A stretch of 13,244 bases of DNA, taken from contig CAZIQY010000077.1 of NCBI GenBank assembly GCA_964541605.1, positions 1 to 13,244 on the forward strand, in the 5' to 3' direction. The first letter of the stretch is position 1, and each line of letters begins with the position of its first letter. Below, one piece after another: positions 1 to 7,471 of this stretch. Position numbers and translations under genes: made by a program. Source of the stretch: CAZIQY01 sp964541605. GTDB lineage: Bacteria > Desulfobacterota > Syntrophia > Syntrophales > UBA2185. Below the pieces are notes generated by a model. That model ran no database searches, was not told the origin of the DNA, and worked only from the letters and a program-made list of their open reading frames with translations.

Positions 1-108
1 GTCTAATACTCTATCATATTTTGTGCAATCGATGGGGTTCACTCCAAACTCTATCAGATTCGAAAAGGAAAAGACAAACGATTAATATAAAATCATGATT
101 GGATTTGT

Positions 109-137
109 TTGACTCAGACATTTTTTTCCGTTATGAA
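109..137 (+). promoter_or_regulatory. Candidate sigma70-type promoter for the purD operon
   Basis: TTGACT at 109-114 (5 of 6 to the -35 consensus) is followed after 17 bases by TATGAA at 132-137 (4 of 6 to the -10 consensus). Transcription would start near 144 and leave a leader of about 90 bases before purD. I see no recognisable purine riboswitch core or attenuator in that leader. The match is moderate and AT-rich DNA produces such pairs by chance, so this is a suggestion only. Confidence 0.4.
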
Positions 138-220
138 ATAGCAGCATATCGGGGCTACAGGGATTCGCAATGTTAAACGTGGGCGGGCAGGGGTCAACCG
201 GTCCTTCCAAGAGCTTCTAA

Positions 221-229
221 AAAGGAGAT
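221..229 (+). promoter_or_regulatory. Strong ribosome binding site of purD
   Basis: AAAGGAGAT lies 5 bases upstream of the ATG at 235 and is nearly complementary to the 16S rRNA 3' end. It fixes the purD start. Confidence 0.8.
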
Positions 230-234
230 ATTTT

Positions 235-1560
235 ATGTCAAACGTACTGTTGATCGGCAACGGCGCCCGTGAACACGCCATCGCTGAAGCGGTCAAGCGA
301 TCAAACCGTCAACCCCGTATTTTCTCCTTCATGAAATCCAACAATCCGGGGATCGCATCGCTTTCAGAAAAAGTGTTTATCGGCAATTACAGTGATCTTG
401 CAGCCATTAACGCCTTTGCAAAGGAATGCCGCATTGATTTTGCCGTCATCGGCCCGGAAGACCCCTTGAATAACGGGGTGGTCGATTCCCTGAAGCAGGA
501 GGGCATTCTGTCTGTGGGGCCGACAAAAAGTCTGGCCCGCCTTGAAACCTCAAAATCATTTACGAGACGCCTCGTTGAAAAATACCATATTCCGGGAAAC
601 CCGAAATTCAGAACATTCACATCCATGGAGGGTATAGAGGCATTCCTCGACGAACTGGACGGAATCGTTGTGAAGCCGGATGGCCTGACGGGAGGAAAGG
701 GCGTCATGGTACAGGGAGATCATTTTCAAACCAAGGCGGAGGCTCTCAACTACTGCCGTCAGGTTTTAAAAGAACATCCCAGTGTAACCATCGACGAACG
801 ACTGGAAGGCGAGGAATTCTCTCTGCAGTGCCTGAGTGACGGGAAAACGGTTGTAGCAACACCTCCCGTTCAGGACCACAAGAGACGCTTCGTGGACGAT
901 AAAGGGCCCAATACGGGCGGGATGGGATCATATTCCTGTGAAGATCACACTCTGCCCTTCATGAATCAGCAGGACGTCGCAGATGGTCTTGAAATCACAC
1001 AGAAAGTTGCCGAGGCGATTTACAGGGAAACGGGAGAGTACTACAAAGGGGTTATGTACGGTGGATTCATCATCACCAAATCGGGAATCAAGCTTTTAGA
1101 ATACAATGCCCGTTTCGGCGACCCGGAAGCGATGAACATCCTGCCGTTACTGACGACCGATTTTGTCGATGTCTGCAAAGCGATCATAGAAGGAACCCTC
1201 GACACGTTGAAAATCGAATTTATGAAAAAGGCCACGGTGTGTAAATACATCGTCCCAAAAGGATACGGCCTTCCGAAGGATCACCCCGACGCACAGTCCA
1301 CCTCGGAAAAAATTGAGGTCGGCACTGTGGGACAGGCCCGTTTGTACTATGCATCCGTCAATAGGAAAGAAGACGGCCTTTACATGAGCGCCTCCCGGGC
1401 GATCGGAGTGGTCGGTATCGCCGACCGTCTCGACAAAGCGGAGCAGATCGCCGAAAAAGCAATATCTGCAATTAAAGGACCCGTAGATCACAGGCCCGAT
1501 ATCGGGACGGAACCCCTTGTCCAGAAACGGGTTCAACATATGAAGACGATCAGGCCATAG
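235..1560 (+). CDS. purD: Phosphoribosylamine--glycine ligase (GAR synthetase), archaeal-type
   Basis: PurD is a cytoplasmic ATP-grasp enzyme that joins phosphoribosylamine and glycine to give glycinamide ribonucleotide, the second step of de novo purine synthesis. The N-terminal nucleotide-fold motif LIGNGAREHA is at residues 6-15. The ATP-grasp loop KPDGLTGGKGV is at 147-157, the QDHKR motif at 213-217, GPNTGGMGSYSCEDH at 224-238, and the metal/ATP site motif EYNARFGDPEAMN at 289-301. The length of 441 aa is normal for the family. Several signature stretches (FMKSNNPGIA, GLTGGKG, SYSCEDH, NARFGDPEAMN) match my recollection of archaeal PurD, whereas bacterial enzymes usually read APGNAGTA, GLAAGKG, AYSP and NCRFGDPE. 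The start is supported by a strong ribosome binding site at 221-229. It is the first gene of a purine cluster; purH follows after 114 bp. Identity as PurD is near certain; the archaeal affinity is inference. Confidence 0.97.
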   Translation: MSNVLLIGNGAREHAIAEAVKRSNRQPRIFSFMKSNNPGIASLSEKVFIGNYSDLAAINAFAKECRIDFAVIGPEDPLNNGVVDSLKQEGILSVGPTKSLARLETSKSFTRRLVEKYHIPGNPKFRTFTSMEGIEAFLDELDGIVVKPDGLTGGKGVMVQGDHFQTKAEALNYCRQVLKEHPSVTIDERLEGEEFSLQCLSDGKTVVATPPVQDHKRRFVDDKGPNTGGMGSYSCEDHTLPFMNQQDVADGLEITQKVAEAIYRETGEYYKGVMYGGFIITKSGIKLLEYNARFGDPEAMNILPLLTTDFVDVCKAIIEGTLDTLKIEFMKKATVCKYIVPKGYGLPKDHPDAQSTSEKIEVGTVGQARLYYASVNRKEDGLYMSASRAIGVVGIADRLDKAEQIAEKAISAIKGPVDHRPDIGTEPLVQKRVQHMKTIRP

Positions 1561-1674
1561 CATTATGCCTTCCGGATTCCCGTCCCCGATCTGCTTGTGG
1601 ACAGTCTCTGCGCGGAAAAGATGACTTCATGCCACTTAAATTAAACTGGATATTGAAAAGTTTAGGGTTATATC

Positions 1675-3243
1675 ATGCATCAGAATCACATCAAAAGAGT
1701 TCTCATCAGTGTCACGGACAAGTCTGATATCGTCGCGTTTGCCAGGGAATTGAGAAACTTTCATGTAGAGATCCTCTCCACAGGCGGCACGGCGGCCCAG
1801 TTAAGGAATTGCGGAATATATATCACCGAGGTTTCCGATTACACCGGATTCCCCGAGATGATGGACGGGCGGCTGAAGACCCTTCATCCAAAGATTCACG
1901 GGGGTCTCCTGGCCATACGGGATAACGACGCTCACATGAAAGCGGCAGCGAAACACGACATTGCTTTGATAGATATGATCGTTATCAATCTGTACCGCTT
2001 TGAAGAAACGGTGGCCAAGCAAAACACCTCCCTTGAAGAGGCGATCGAGAATATCGACATCGGCGGCCCCGCCATGCTGCGGGCAGCAGCGAAGAATTAC
2101 AGGTATGTCACCGTTGTAACGGACCCCGGAGATTACCCCGCTATCCTGAAAGAGATGAGGGACACGGAAGGCAATGTCTCGGAATCGACCAATTATCTCC
2201 TCGCCAAGAAGGCATTTCAGCTGACAGCAAGATATGACGCCGCCATTTCGAACTACCTCGGACATATCAATCCCGATGGATGCAGGAAAACGTTTCCCGA
2301 CACATTTACTGTTCAGTTCGACAAGGCGCAGGACCTCCGTTACGGAGAAAACCCCCACCAGAGCGCGGCGTTTTACAGGGAACATAGTCCTACCCCCTCC
2401 GCCATATCCGGTGCCCGCCAGCTTCAGGGAAAGGAGCTTTCCTACAACAATATCATGGACAGCGACGCGGCTTGGCAAATGGTAACCGATTTTGAACTGC
2501 CTGCGACGGTCATCATCAAGCATGCCAATCCCTGCGGCGCAGCAACGGCCGATCAAGATATCACCGCGGCCTATCGAAAAGCCATGGAAACGGATCCCGT
2601 ATCCGCCTTCGGAGGGATCGTTGCCATGAATCGAACCGTGAACCGAAAGGCCGCCGAGGAATTGGCCAGGACATTTTTGGAAGTCATTATTGCACCCGGC
2701 TTTGACGAAGAAGCAAAAGCCATCTTGGGCAGCAAAAAGAATATCAGGCTCCTGGAAATATCTTCCTCATCCGGCGCCAGGCCTTCAGGTTATGACTTTC
2801 GGCGGGTGGTGGGAGGACTTCTTGTCCAGGATAGAGACATGGATGTATTTGACATCCAAAAAGCCCGGATCGTAACAAATAGGACGCCATCGATAGAGGA
2901 ATATCAGGCCCTTGATTTTGCCTGGAGGATTGTTAAACATGTCAAATCAAACGCCATCGTCATTGCCACGAAGGATCAACTGGTCGGCGTAGGAGCCGGG
3001 CAGATGAGCCGGGTGGATTCCGTCAGGATTGCCACTATGAAGGCCATCCTTCCCACGAAGGGTTGCGTTCTTGCATCCGATGCCTTCTTTCCCTTCCGGG
3101 ACGGCATCGACATGGCCGCGGAGGCCGGCGTTACAGCCGTCATACAGCCGGGAGGCTCCATCAGGGACGAAGAAGTTATCAAGGCGGCGGATGAACGCGG
3201 CATGACCATGATCTTTACGGGTATCAGGCATTTCAAACACTAA
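1675..3243 (+). CDS. purH: Bifunctional AICAR formyltransferase / IMP cyclohydrolase
   Basis: PurH carries out the last two steps to IMP: formylation of AICAR with 10-formyl-tetrahydrofolate, then ring closure of FAICAR. The N-terminal IMP cyclohydrolase (MGS-like) domain covers about residues 1-195, with STGGTA at 35-40 and MDGRLKTLHPKIHGG at 63-77. The C-terminal transformylase domain has LRYGENPHQ at 221-229, the catalytic Lys282-His283 pair in IKHANPCGAA, DPVSAFGGIVA at 307-317, and AGQMSRVDS at 441-449. The length of 522 aa is full size. The ATG at 1675 has only a weak AGGG-type ribosome site about 10 bases upstream. The 114-bp gap after purD shows no terminator, so co-transcription is likely. 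It lies between purD and purE, consistent with a purine operon. No oddities seen. Confidence 0.98.
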   Translation: MHQNHIKRVLISVTDKSDIVAFARELRNFHVEILSTGGTAAQLRNCGIYITEVSDYTGFPEMMDGRLKTLHPKIHGGLLAIRDNDAHMKAAAKHDIALIDMIVINLYRFEETVAKQNTSLEEAIENIDIGGPAMLRAAAKNYRYVTVVTDPGDYPAILKEMRDTEGNVSESTNYLLAKKAFQLTARYDAAISNYLGHINPDGCRKTFPDTFTVQFDKAQDLRYGENPHQSAAFYREHSPTPSAISGARQLQGKELSYNNIMDSDAAWQMVTDFELPATVIIKHANPCGAATADQDITAAYRKAMETDPVSAFGGIVAMNRTVNRKAAEELARTFLEVIIAPGFDEEAKAILGSKKNIRLLEISSSSGARPSGYDFRRVVGGLLVQDRDMDVFDIQKARIVTNRTPSIEEYQALDFAWRIVKHVKSNAIVIATKDQLVGVGAGQMSRVDSVRIATMKAILPTKGCVLASDAFFPFRDGIDMAAEAGVTAVIQPGGSIRDEEVIKAADERGMTMIFTGIRHFKH

Positions 3244-3259
3244 ATGGGGAAAACCTCCT

Positions 3260-3775
3260 ATGAAAGAAAAAACAAGACCTCTTGTCAGCGTCGTTATGGG
3301 AAGCGACTCCGATTTCCCAATCATGAGTGAAACCATTAAGGTCCTGGAAGATTTCGGCATTCCTCACGAGGTCTTTTTAACCTCGGCCCACCGTTCCCCG
3401 GAACGGACAACTTCTTTTGCAAAAGGAGCGGCAAAAAAAGGAATCAAAGTCATCATCGTAGGCGCCGGTGCAGCGGCCCATCTGGCCGGCGTGATTGCCT
3501 CCCAGTCTCTTCTTCCCGTGATCGGCATACCCATCGATGCGACTGCCCTCGGTGGAATTGACGCCTTGCTCTCCATTGCACAGATGCCCAGCGGAGTTCC
3601 CGTCGCCACTATGGCCGTGGGAAGGGCAGGGGCAAAAAATGCCGCCTTACTCTCCATTCGGATCCTGGCCGTGGAAGACAAGAGCCTTCAGAAAAAATTG
3701 CAGGCATTCATTCAGAAAATGGCACAAGACATTGAAAAGAAACAGGAAAACCTGACATCATGCCGGAAATCCTGA
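3260..3775 (+). CDS. purE: N5-carboxyaminoimidazole ribonucleotide mutase (PurE, class I)
   Basis: PurE converts N5-CAIR to 4-carboxy-AIR in de novo purine synthesis and works as a homo-octamer in the cytoplasm. The motifs are GSDSDFPIM at residues 14-22, SAHRSPE at 42-48 with the catalytic His44, GAGAAAHLAGV at 68-78, LLSIAQMPSGVPVATMAVG at 103-121, and AGAKNAALL at 123-131. The SAHR and AAHL loops fit the class I enzyme, which needs PurK to supply N5-CAIR; purK is not in this window. The C-terminal tail (about 136-171) is Lys/Gln-rich and probably helical. The gene begins 16 bases after the purH stop and its last 16 bases overlap the next gene, which points to tight translational coupling. 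Confidence 0.96.
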   Translation: MKEKTRPLVSVVMGSDSDFPIMSETIKVLEDFGIPHEVFLTSAHRSPERTTSFAKGAAKKGIKVIIVGAGAAAHLAGVIASQSLLPVIGIPIDATALGGIDALLSIAQMPSGVPVATMAVGRAGAKNAALLSIRILAVEDKSLQKKLQAFIQKMAQDIEKKQENLTSCRKS

Positions 3776-4389
3776 AAATCTCTTCTGAAAAACCGGAAGC
3801 AGCCCTGATAGCGAAAGCTGTTAAAACTCTAAAGGCGGGGGGGGTCATTGCCTATCCCACAGAAACTTTTTACGGACTCGGGGTCGATGGGAGTAACGAA
3901 CAGGCCATAGAAAAGATATTCCGGATCAAAGGAAGAAATTTCAGAAATCCCATCTCCATCATTATCGGAAACAAAAAGGATTTAATCCCTTTGGTTGAAG
4001 AAATTCCCGAAAACTCCCGGACGCTTTTGCAACATTTCTGGCCGGGGCCTCTGACCATCGTATTTGCGGCATCATCAAACGTCTCTCCCCTTCTGACGGC
4101 CGGCAAGGGCAAGATCGGCATCCGGGTCTCCAGCGATCCCATCGCAACCGCTCTGGCAAAAGCCCTGTCCCACCCCATCACCGCCACCAGCGCCAACCGG
4201 TCGGGTGAAACGGAATGCACCACAGCCGCCGCAGTGATTCAATGTATCGGAAGCGATATTGACATGGTCATCGACGGGGGACCAACACCGGGGATTGCGG
4301 GATCTACGATCCTCGATGTCACCACCTCCCCCCCCGTCATTCTTCGGGAAGGCATCATTCCGGACTCCCTGATTCATTCATTTATTTGA
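3760..4389 (+). CDS. tsaC: Threonylcarbamoyl-AMP synthase (Sua5/YrdC/YwlC family)
   Basis: This family makes threonylcarbamoyl-AMP from threonine, bicarbonate and ATP, the first step of the t6A37 modification of ANN-decoding tRNAs. The YrdC fold is clear: GGVIAYPTETFYGLGVD at residues 27-43, IKGRNFRNPISIIIG at 56-70 (the Lys/Arg substrate-binding segment), FWPGPLTIV at 93-101, IGIRVSSDP at 119-127, TATSANRSG at 141-149 and GSTILDV at 181-187. At 209 aa it is a single-domain TsaC-like form without the C-terminal Sua5 domain. The start lies inside the end of purE (16-bp overlap), with an AGGAAAA ribosome site inside purE. A translation gene coupled to purine genes is a recurrent bacterial arrangement. 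I chose tsaC as symbol; ywlC or sua5 would also be acceptable. Confidence 0.93.
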   Translation: MPEILKISSEKPEAALIAKAVKTLKAGGVIAYPTETFYGLGVDGSNEQAIEKIFRIKGRNFRNPISIIIGNKKDLIPLVEEIPENSRTLLQHFWPGPLTIVFAASSNVSPLLTAGKGKIGIRVSSDPIATALAKALSHPITATSANRSGETECTTAAAVIQCIGSDIDMVIDGGPTPGIAGSTILDVTTSPPVILREGIIPDSLIHSFI

Positions 4390-4413
4390 GCCTACCATAC
4401 TGAACCGAGGCTA

Positions 4414-5646
4414 ATGGGTATGCCCTCTCAGTGTCACGGAACCTTGAAGCGAGGAGATGAAATCGAACTGGCCATCGACACCGTGGCATTCGGTGGAGCC
4501 GGAATCGGCCGCTATAAGGAGATGGTCGTCTTCATCCCTTATACGGTGGACGGGGATACGGCATCCGTCGAAATCGTCGATGTGAAGAAGCGCTTCGCCA
4601 CCGCCGTGCTGAAATCAGTCAACACCCCTTCGACCTTCCGGACCACACCCCTGTGCACCGTCTACACCCAATGCGGCGCCTGCTCATATCAGCACATCGT
4701 CTATGATCATCAGCTCTTCCTCAAGTACCGGCAGATCCAAGACGCACTGGAGCGGATCGGACGGTTCGATCGCATTCCTCTGGAAGACACGATCCCTTCA
4801 CCCCAGACTTACGGGTATCGAGGAAGGGTTGATGTTCACATCGCAACAGGGAAAGGACCATCCCGGAGTATCGGGTTTGCCGCCCGGGCGACTCATCGTA
4901 TCGTCGATATTGAGCGTTGTGAAATCGCCCACGAAAGTATCAACGAGGCACTGTCTCTGTTAAGACGGGGAAGATCGACGCCCGGCCGTCAACCTCTTTG
5001 GTCAGTTCCGGCAGAAAAGGTTTTGGGAACCAGCGTTATCCGGCAGGTCAGAGGTCGGGAGATGTTCGTCCCCAGCGATGGATTTTTTCAGGCAAACGTC
5101 TATCTGACGGACACGCTGGTAACTGTTGTTGAGGAATTCTGCGATCTTTCGAAGACAGAGACGGTTCTCGACGGCTACTGCGGATCGGGTCTCTTTTCCC
5201 TTTTTCTAGCTCTCCGCTGCGCTCGGCTCTACGGCATCGAAGCGGATGAAAGTGCTGTTCACTGCGCCAGGGAAAACCTGAAACGGGCCGGTATTCATTC
5301 AGCAGCCTTTTACGCCGGCGACATGGCCCACATCCTCAGGAACCAGTTCATTCGGAAAAACCTTACTGTGGACGTGGCCGTCGTCGATCCGCCACGGACC
5401 GGGCTGGATCCTGACACGATTGCGGCCCTGGGCGTTATGAATCCCCCGAAGATCGTCTATGTGTCCTGCAGCCCCGCCACGCTGGCCCGGGATCTGCGAT
5501 CCCTGGCCGGTTTCGGTTATGGCATGAGGAGGGTAAAGCCCCTGGATATGTTCCCCCATACAAGTCACGTTGAAACGGTCGTCCTCCTCGAACGGGACTC
5601 CTTGACGCCTCTTACGGAGGCGCAACAGAGCGGCGGAAGAAAATGA
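4414..5646 (+). CDS. rlmD: 23S rRNA (uracil-5-)-methyltransferase, RumA/RlmD family, with TRAM domain and 4Fe-4S site
   Basis: The protein methylates a uracil C5 in 23S rRNA with SAM. An N-terminal TRAM RNA-binding domain covers about residues 9-68. The iron-sulfur ligands are Cys81, Cys87, Cys90 and Cys169 (in IVDIERCEI), with the same spacing pattern as in E. coli RumA. The SAM-binding motif DGYCGSGLF is at 253-261 and VDPPRTGLD at 324-332. The catalytic nucleophile is Cys352 in YVSCSPATLARDL, and the general base is Glu387 in PHTSHVETV. The length of 410 aa is slightly shorter than E. coli RlmD. The start could be Met1 or Met3 (MGMP). The target (U1939, U747 or both) cannot be told from sequence, so the symbol is a family-level assignment. 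It follows the tsaC gene by 24 bp and is probably the last gene of the operon; it converges on the receiver gene. Confidence 0.92.
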   Translation: MGMPSQCHGTLKRGDEIELAIDTVAFGGAGIGRYKEMVVFIPYTVDGDTASVEIVDVKKRFATAVLKSVNTPSTFRTTPLCTVYTQCGACSYQHIVYDHQLFLKYRQIQDALERIGRFDRIPLEDTIPSPQTYGYRGRVDVHIATGKGPSRSIGFAARATHRIVDIERCEIAHESINEALSLLRRGRSTPGRQPLWSVPAEKVLGTSVIRQVRGREMFVPSDGFFQANVYLTDTLVTVVEEFCDLSKTETVLDGYCGSGLFSLFLALRCARLYGIEADESAVHCARENLKRAGIHSAAFYAGDMAHILRNQFIRKNLTVDVAVVDPPRTGLDPDTIAALGVMNPPKIVYVSCSPATLARDLRSLAGFGYGMRRVKPLDMFPHTSHVETVVLLERDSLTPLTEAQQSGGRK

Positions 5647-5709
5647 AAAGCTGGAAAGACATCAAAACCTATAGATCATAATCATCAATTTTCCATCTTT
5701 CCAGTTTTT
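5646..5709. terminator. Inverted repeat between convergent genes, possible bidirectional terminator
   Basis: The 14-base arms at 5646-5659 and 5696-5709 are complementary over their full length with one G-U pair. They are separated by a 36-base loop. The plus strand leaves the stem through five T and the minus strand through a CTTTTCATTTTC run. The left arm begins within the stop region of the methyltransferase gene. The right arm lies inside the last codons of the response regulator. The loop is long for an intrinsic terminator, so function is uncertain. Confidence 0.35.
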
Positions 5710-6067
5710 CAAAAGCCTCTTCCGCTGCTTTTAAAAGGATTTTGATCTGGACAGGTTTGGTAAAAAAATCATCAAAGCCCGCAGCCCGGCATTCCAGAAG
5801 CCCGAAGAAGTTACTGTATCCCGTCAGCGCATGAATAATTCCAATCTGGTTTTCCACACGTATCCTTTTACAGAGTTCCACCCCGCTCATACCCGGCAGT
5901 TTCAGATCCAGAAACATGACCATGATGCTCTGGGTTTTAAGGGTATCCAACGCATCTTCGGCGTTTTCAGCGGTCCATACGTTATAGCCGGCGGATTCGA
6001 AGACCTCTTTAAACAGATTCAGAATATCAACTTCATCGTCTACGACCAATATCTTCTTCTGCTCCAT
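5669..6067 (-). CDS. Single-domain response regulator (CheY-like receiver)
   Basis: This is a stand-alone phosphoreceiver domain of 132 aa with no output domain. The acidic pair Asp10-Asp11 (VVDDE) binds Mg2+. Asp54 in FLDLKLPGMSG is the phosphoacceptor, Thr82 in ALTGYS is the switch threonine and Lys104 in FTKPV is the conserved lysine. The short C-terminal helix (about 110-132) ends in an acidic tail. An AAAGGATAAGAA ribosome site precedes the ATG. The protein may act in a phosphorelay or bind a partner directly. The only kinase-like sequence nearby is a truncated PAS-kinase start just upstream, so its present kinase is probably encoded elsewhere. No DNA-binding function is visible. Confidence 0.93.
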   Translation of the reverse strand: MEQKKILVVDDEVDILNLFKEVFESAGYNVWTAENAEDALDTLKTQSIMVMFLDLKLPGMSGVELCKRIRVENQIGIIHALTGYSNFFGLLECRAAGFDDFFTKPVQIKILLKAAEEAFEKLERWKIDDYDL

Positions 6068-6126
6068 TTCTTATCCTTTCTGCAACCGGTGTACCCAAAG
6101 AATCGAAATTATGAAACTTTATTTTT

Positions 6127-6384
6127 TTATCGCATGACGCTTCGCAGATGGAATCCGAATTCTCGGTATCTTTTTTCCGATCGCTGCAATGACTCCCCCA
6201 TTCGCTTTCGCTCTGATTCCGATTGTTCCAGTTCCTGGATGATACGCTTTAAGACGGACAACTCTTCGATCAACTGTTTTTTTGTCTTTTTTTCATCCTT
6301 CATCGCCATGGATCCCATCATACAGATAGAGGATCGGATGTACTGTTGTCGGTCATGAAAATGCAGCAGTCTCGCGATCGCCAT
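6127..6384 (-). pseudogene. Truncated N-terminus of a PAS-type sensor histidine kinase
   Basis: The frame encodes 85 aa. Residues about 28-73 form a charged helix with KTKKQLIEELSVLKRIIQ followed by ELEQSESERKRMGESL and SEKRYRE. That is the usual run-in to a first PAS domain in deltaproteobacterial sensor kinases. Immediately after RYRE, where the PAS fold should begin, the similarity stops, and 10 residues later there is a stop codon. No PAS, HisKA or ATPase segment follows in any frame before the receiver gene at 6067. Most of the kinase therefore appears to be deleted. Translation could start at 6384 or at Met26/Met28 (6309 or 6303); none has a strong ribosome site. It may be a dead remnant or a small coiled-coil protein. 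The adjoining receiver is its likely former partner (inference). Confidence 0.5.
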
Positions 6385-6418
6385 TTAAAGACACAACCTG
6401 TCCGGTTTGATGAAGTAT

Positions 6419-7441
6419 TCACGGCAGCAGCCGTTCCGCCCCTGAGGGCACGACAAATGTCTTCACAACTCCTATAGGTTCACGGACAAAAACAATCATA
6501 AACGGAATCTGTCCCTTCGGGGCGATCCGGTCGTTGGAGACATCGCTTCCCTGGGGGTTTGAAAGTTCTTTCTGAAGCTGCTCCTCTGTCATGGTTGCCA
6601 GTTCATCAGCTGTAAGAAGATTTCCACAAAAAGATTCTCTTTCGCCCAGCAACACACCCCCATCGCCAACGATTTCTCCCCTGACTCTGATCCTGGTCAT
6701 GGGGTGCACCGCCTGATTGACGGCAGTCCCCTCAACAACCCGGATGATGCCGAGGGATCCATTAGCGACAAGACGTTGACGGATATCCGTCAGGTCAACC
6801 TGAGCAGGTCCAACATCTCCTTTCTTCAAAGGGGCGCCATGGATCTTTTCAATCAATGTCGTTGCAGCGGAAGACGTGAAATCTGCGGCTTGCCTGCCGA
6901 TTTCGGAAAAGAACCATAAATAAAGGCCGCCAACCAGAAGAACGACAAGCAGATATAGCCATTGTTTTCCCTTAGACCGGGCGGGTTTTTCTTCGATCCT
7001 CGGCCCGTCTTCTTCATCATGCTGTATTTTCATGTCCTCTGCTTTATCAACCTTCAAATGATCCCTGTCAAATTCGCTGAGATCTTTTCCAGCGGCTTCG
7101 ATTTGCGGTCCCGGATCCCTTTCTTCATCTCGGATTTGTTCAGGATATTCCTTTTCAAAAGGATCGTGTTTTTCTTTTTTCCTCTCCGTGACCGGCATTG
7201 ACGTTTGTGCAAAGTCCGGTTCAAGATCATTCTCGATCGGCGCCTGCGTTTTTTCCCACAGACGAATACGGGTATCTTCTGTGCCTGTCTCAAGTGATGG
7301 AGACAACATTTTCTCTGCGGCCGGTTTTTCAAGAAAGAATAAAGCTTTACAACGGCTGCACCTGACCCAAGCCCCCTCCCCGTCTATTAACGATTCATCA
7401 AACCTGTATTTTGTTTTACATTCTTTACACCGGACAATCAT
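6419..7441 (-). CDS. MJ0042-type zinc-ribbon protein with transmembrane helix and DUF3426-like C-terminus
   Basis: The protein has 340 aa from the ATG at 7441, which is preceded by a strong GAGGAGGG ribosome site; an ATG five codons upstream has none. The N-terminus is a zinc ribbon with Cys5, Cys8, Cys28 and Cys31. A long, highly charged, probably disordered linker covers about residues 40-155. One hydrophobic helix (WLYLLVVLLVGGLYLWFF, about 161-178) follows a basic patch, which predicts a cytoplasmic zinc ribbon and an extracytoplasmic C-terminus. The last 160 residues look like the beta-rich DUF3426 domain (GIIRVVEGTAVNQ, IRVRGEIVGDGG, IPFMIVFVREP). Function is unknown: the family is common in Desulfobacterota and Proteobacteria. 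It follows hpt by 30 bp and is probably co-transcribed. Confidence 0.85.
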   Translation of the reverse strand: MIVRCKECKTKYRFDESLIDGEGAWVRCSRCKALFFLEKPAAEKMLSPSLETGTEDTRIRLWEKTQAPIENDLEPDFAQTSMPVTERKKEKHDPFEKEYPEQIRDEERDPGPQIEAAGKDLSEFDRDHLKVDKAEDMKIQHDEEDGPRIEEKPARSKGKQWLYLLVVLLVGGLYLWFFSEIGRQAADFTSSAATTLIEKIHGAPLKKGDVGPAQVDLTDIRQRLVANGSLGIIRVVEGTAVNQAVHPMTRIRVRGEIVGDGGVLLGERESFCGNLLTADELATMTEEQLQKELSNPQGSDVSNDRIAPKGQIPFMIVFVREPIGVVKTFVVPSGAERLLP

Positions 7442-7471
7442 ATTAACCCTCCTCAACGAACCGGAAAATAT

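Noticed and set aside
2..85. Open frame entering from the left edge (+), ending in a TAA at 83-85
   Set aside because: It is only 27 codons and a second plus frame is also open over the same stretch. There is no recognisable motif, so a gene tail cannot be claimed.
144..234. Possible purine riboswitch in the purD leader
   Set aside because: The leader is about 90 bases. I could not find the conserved three-way junction core or a terminator/antiterminator pair.
1801..2556. 251-codon minus-strand frame inside purH
   Set aside because: It is antisense to conserved PurH coding sequence and has no family signature or ribosome site. It is a shadow frame.
5831..6358. 175-codon plus-strand frame over the receiver and kinase remnant
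   Set aside because: It is antisense to a clear receiver domain. The product is low-complexity Ser/Phe-rich without known motifs and has no ribosome site.
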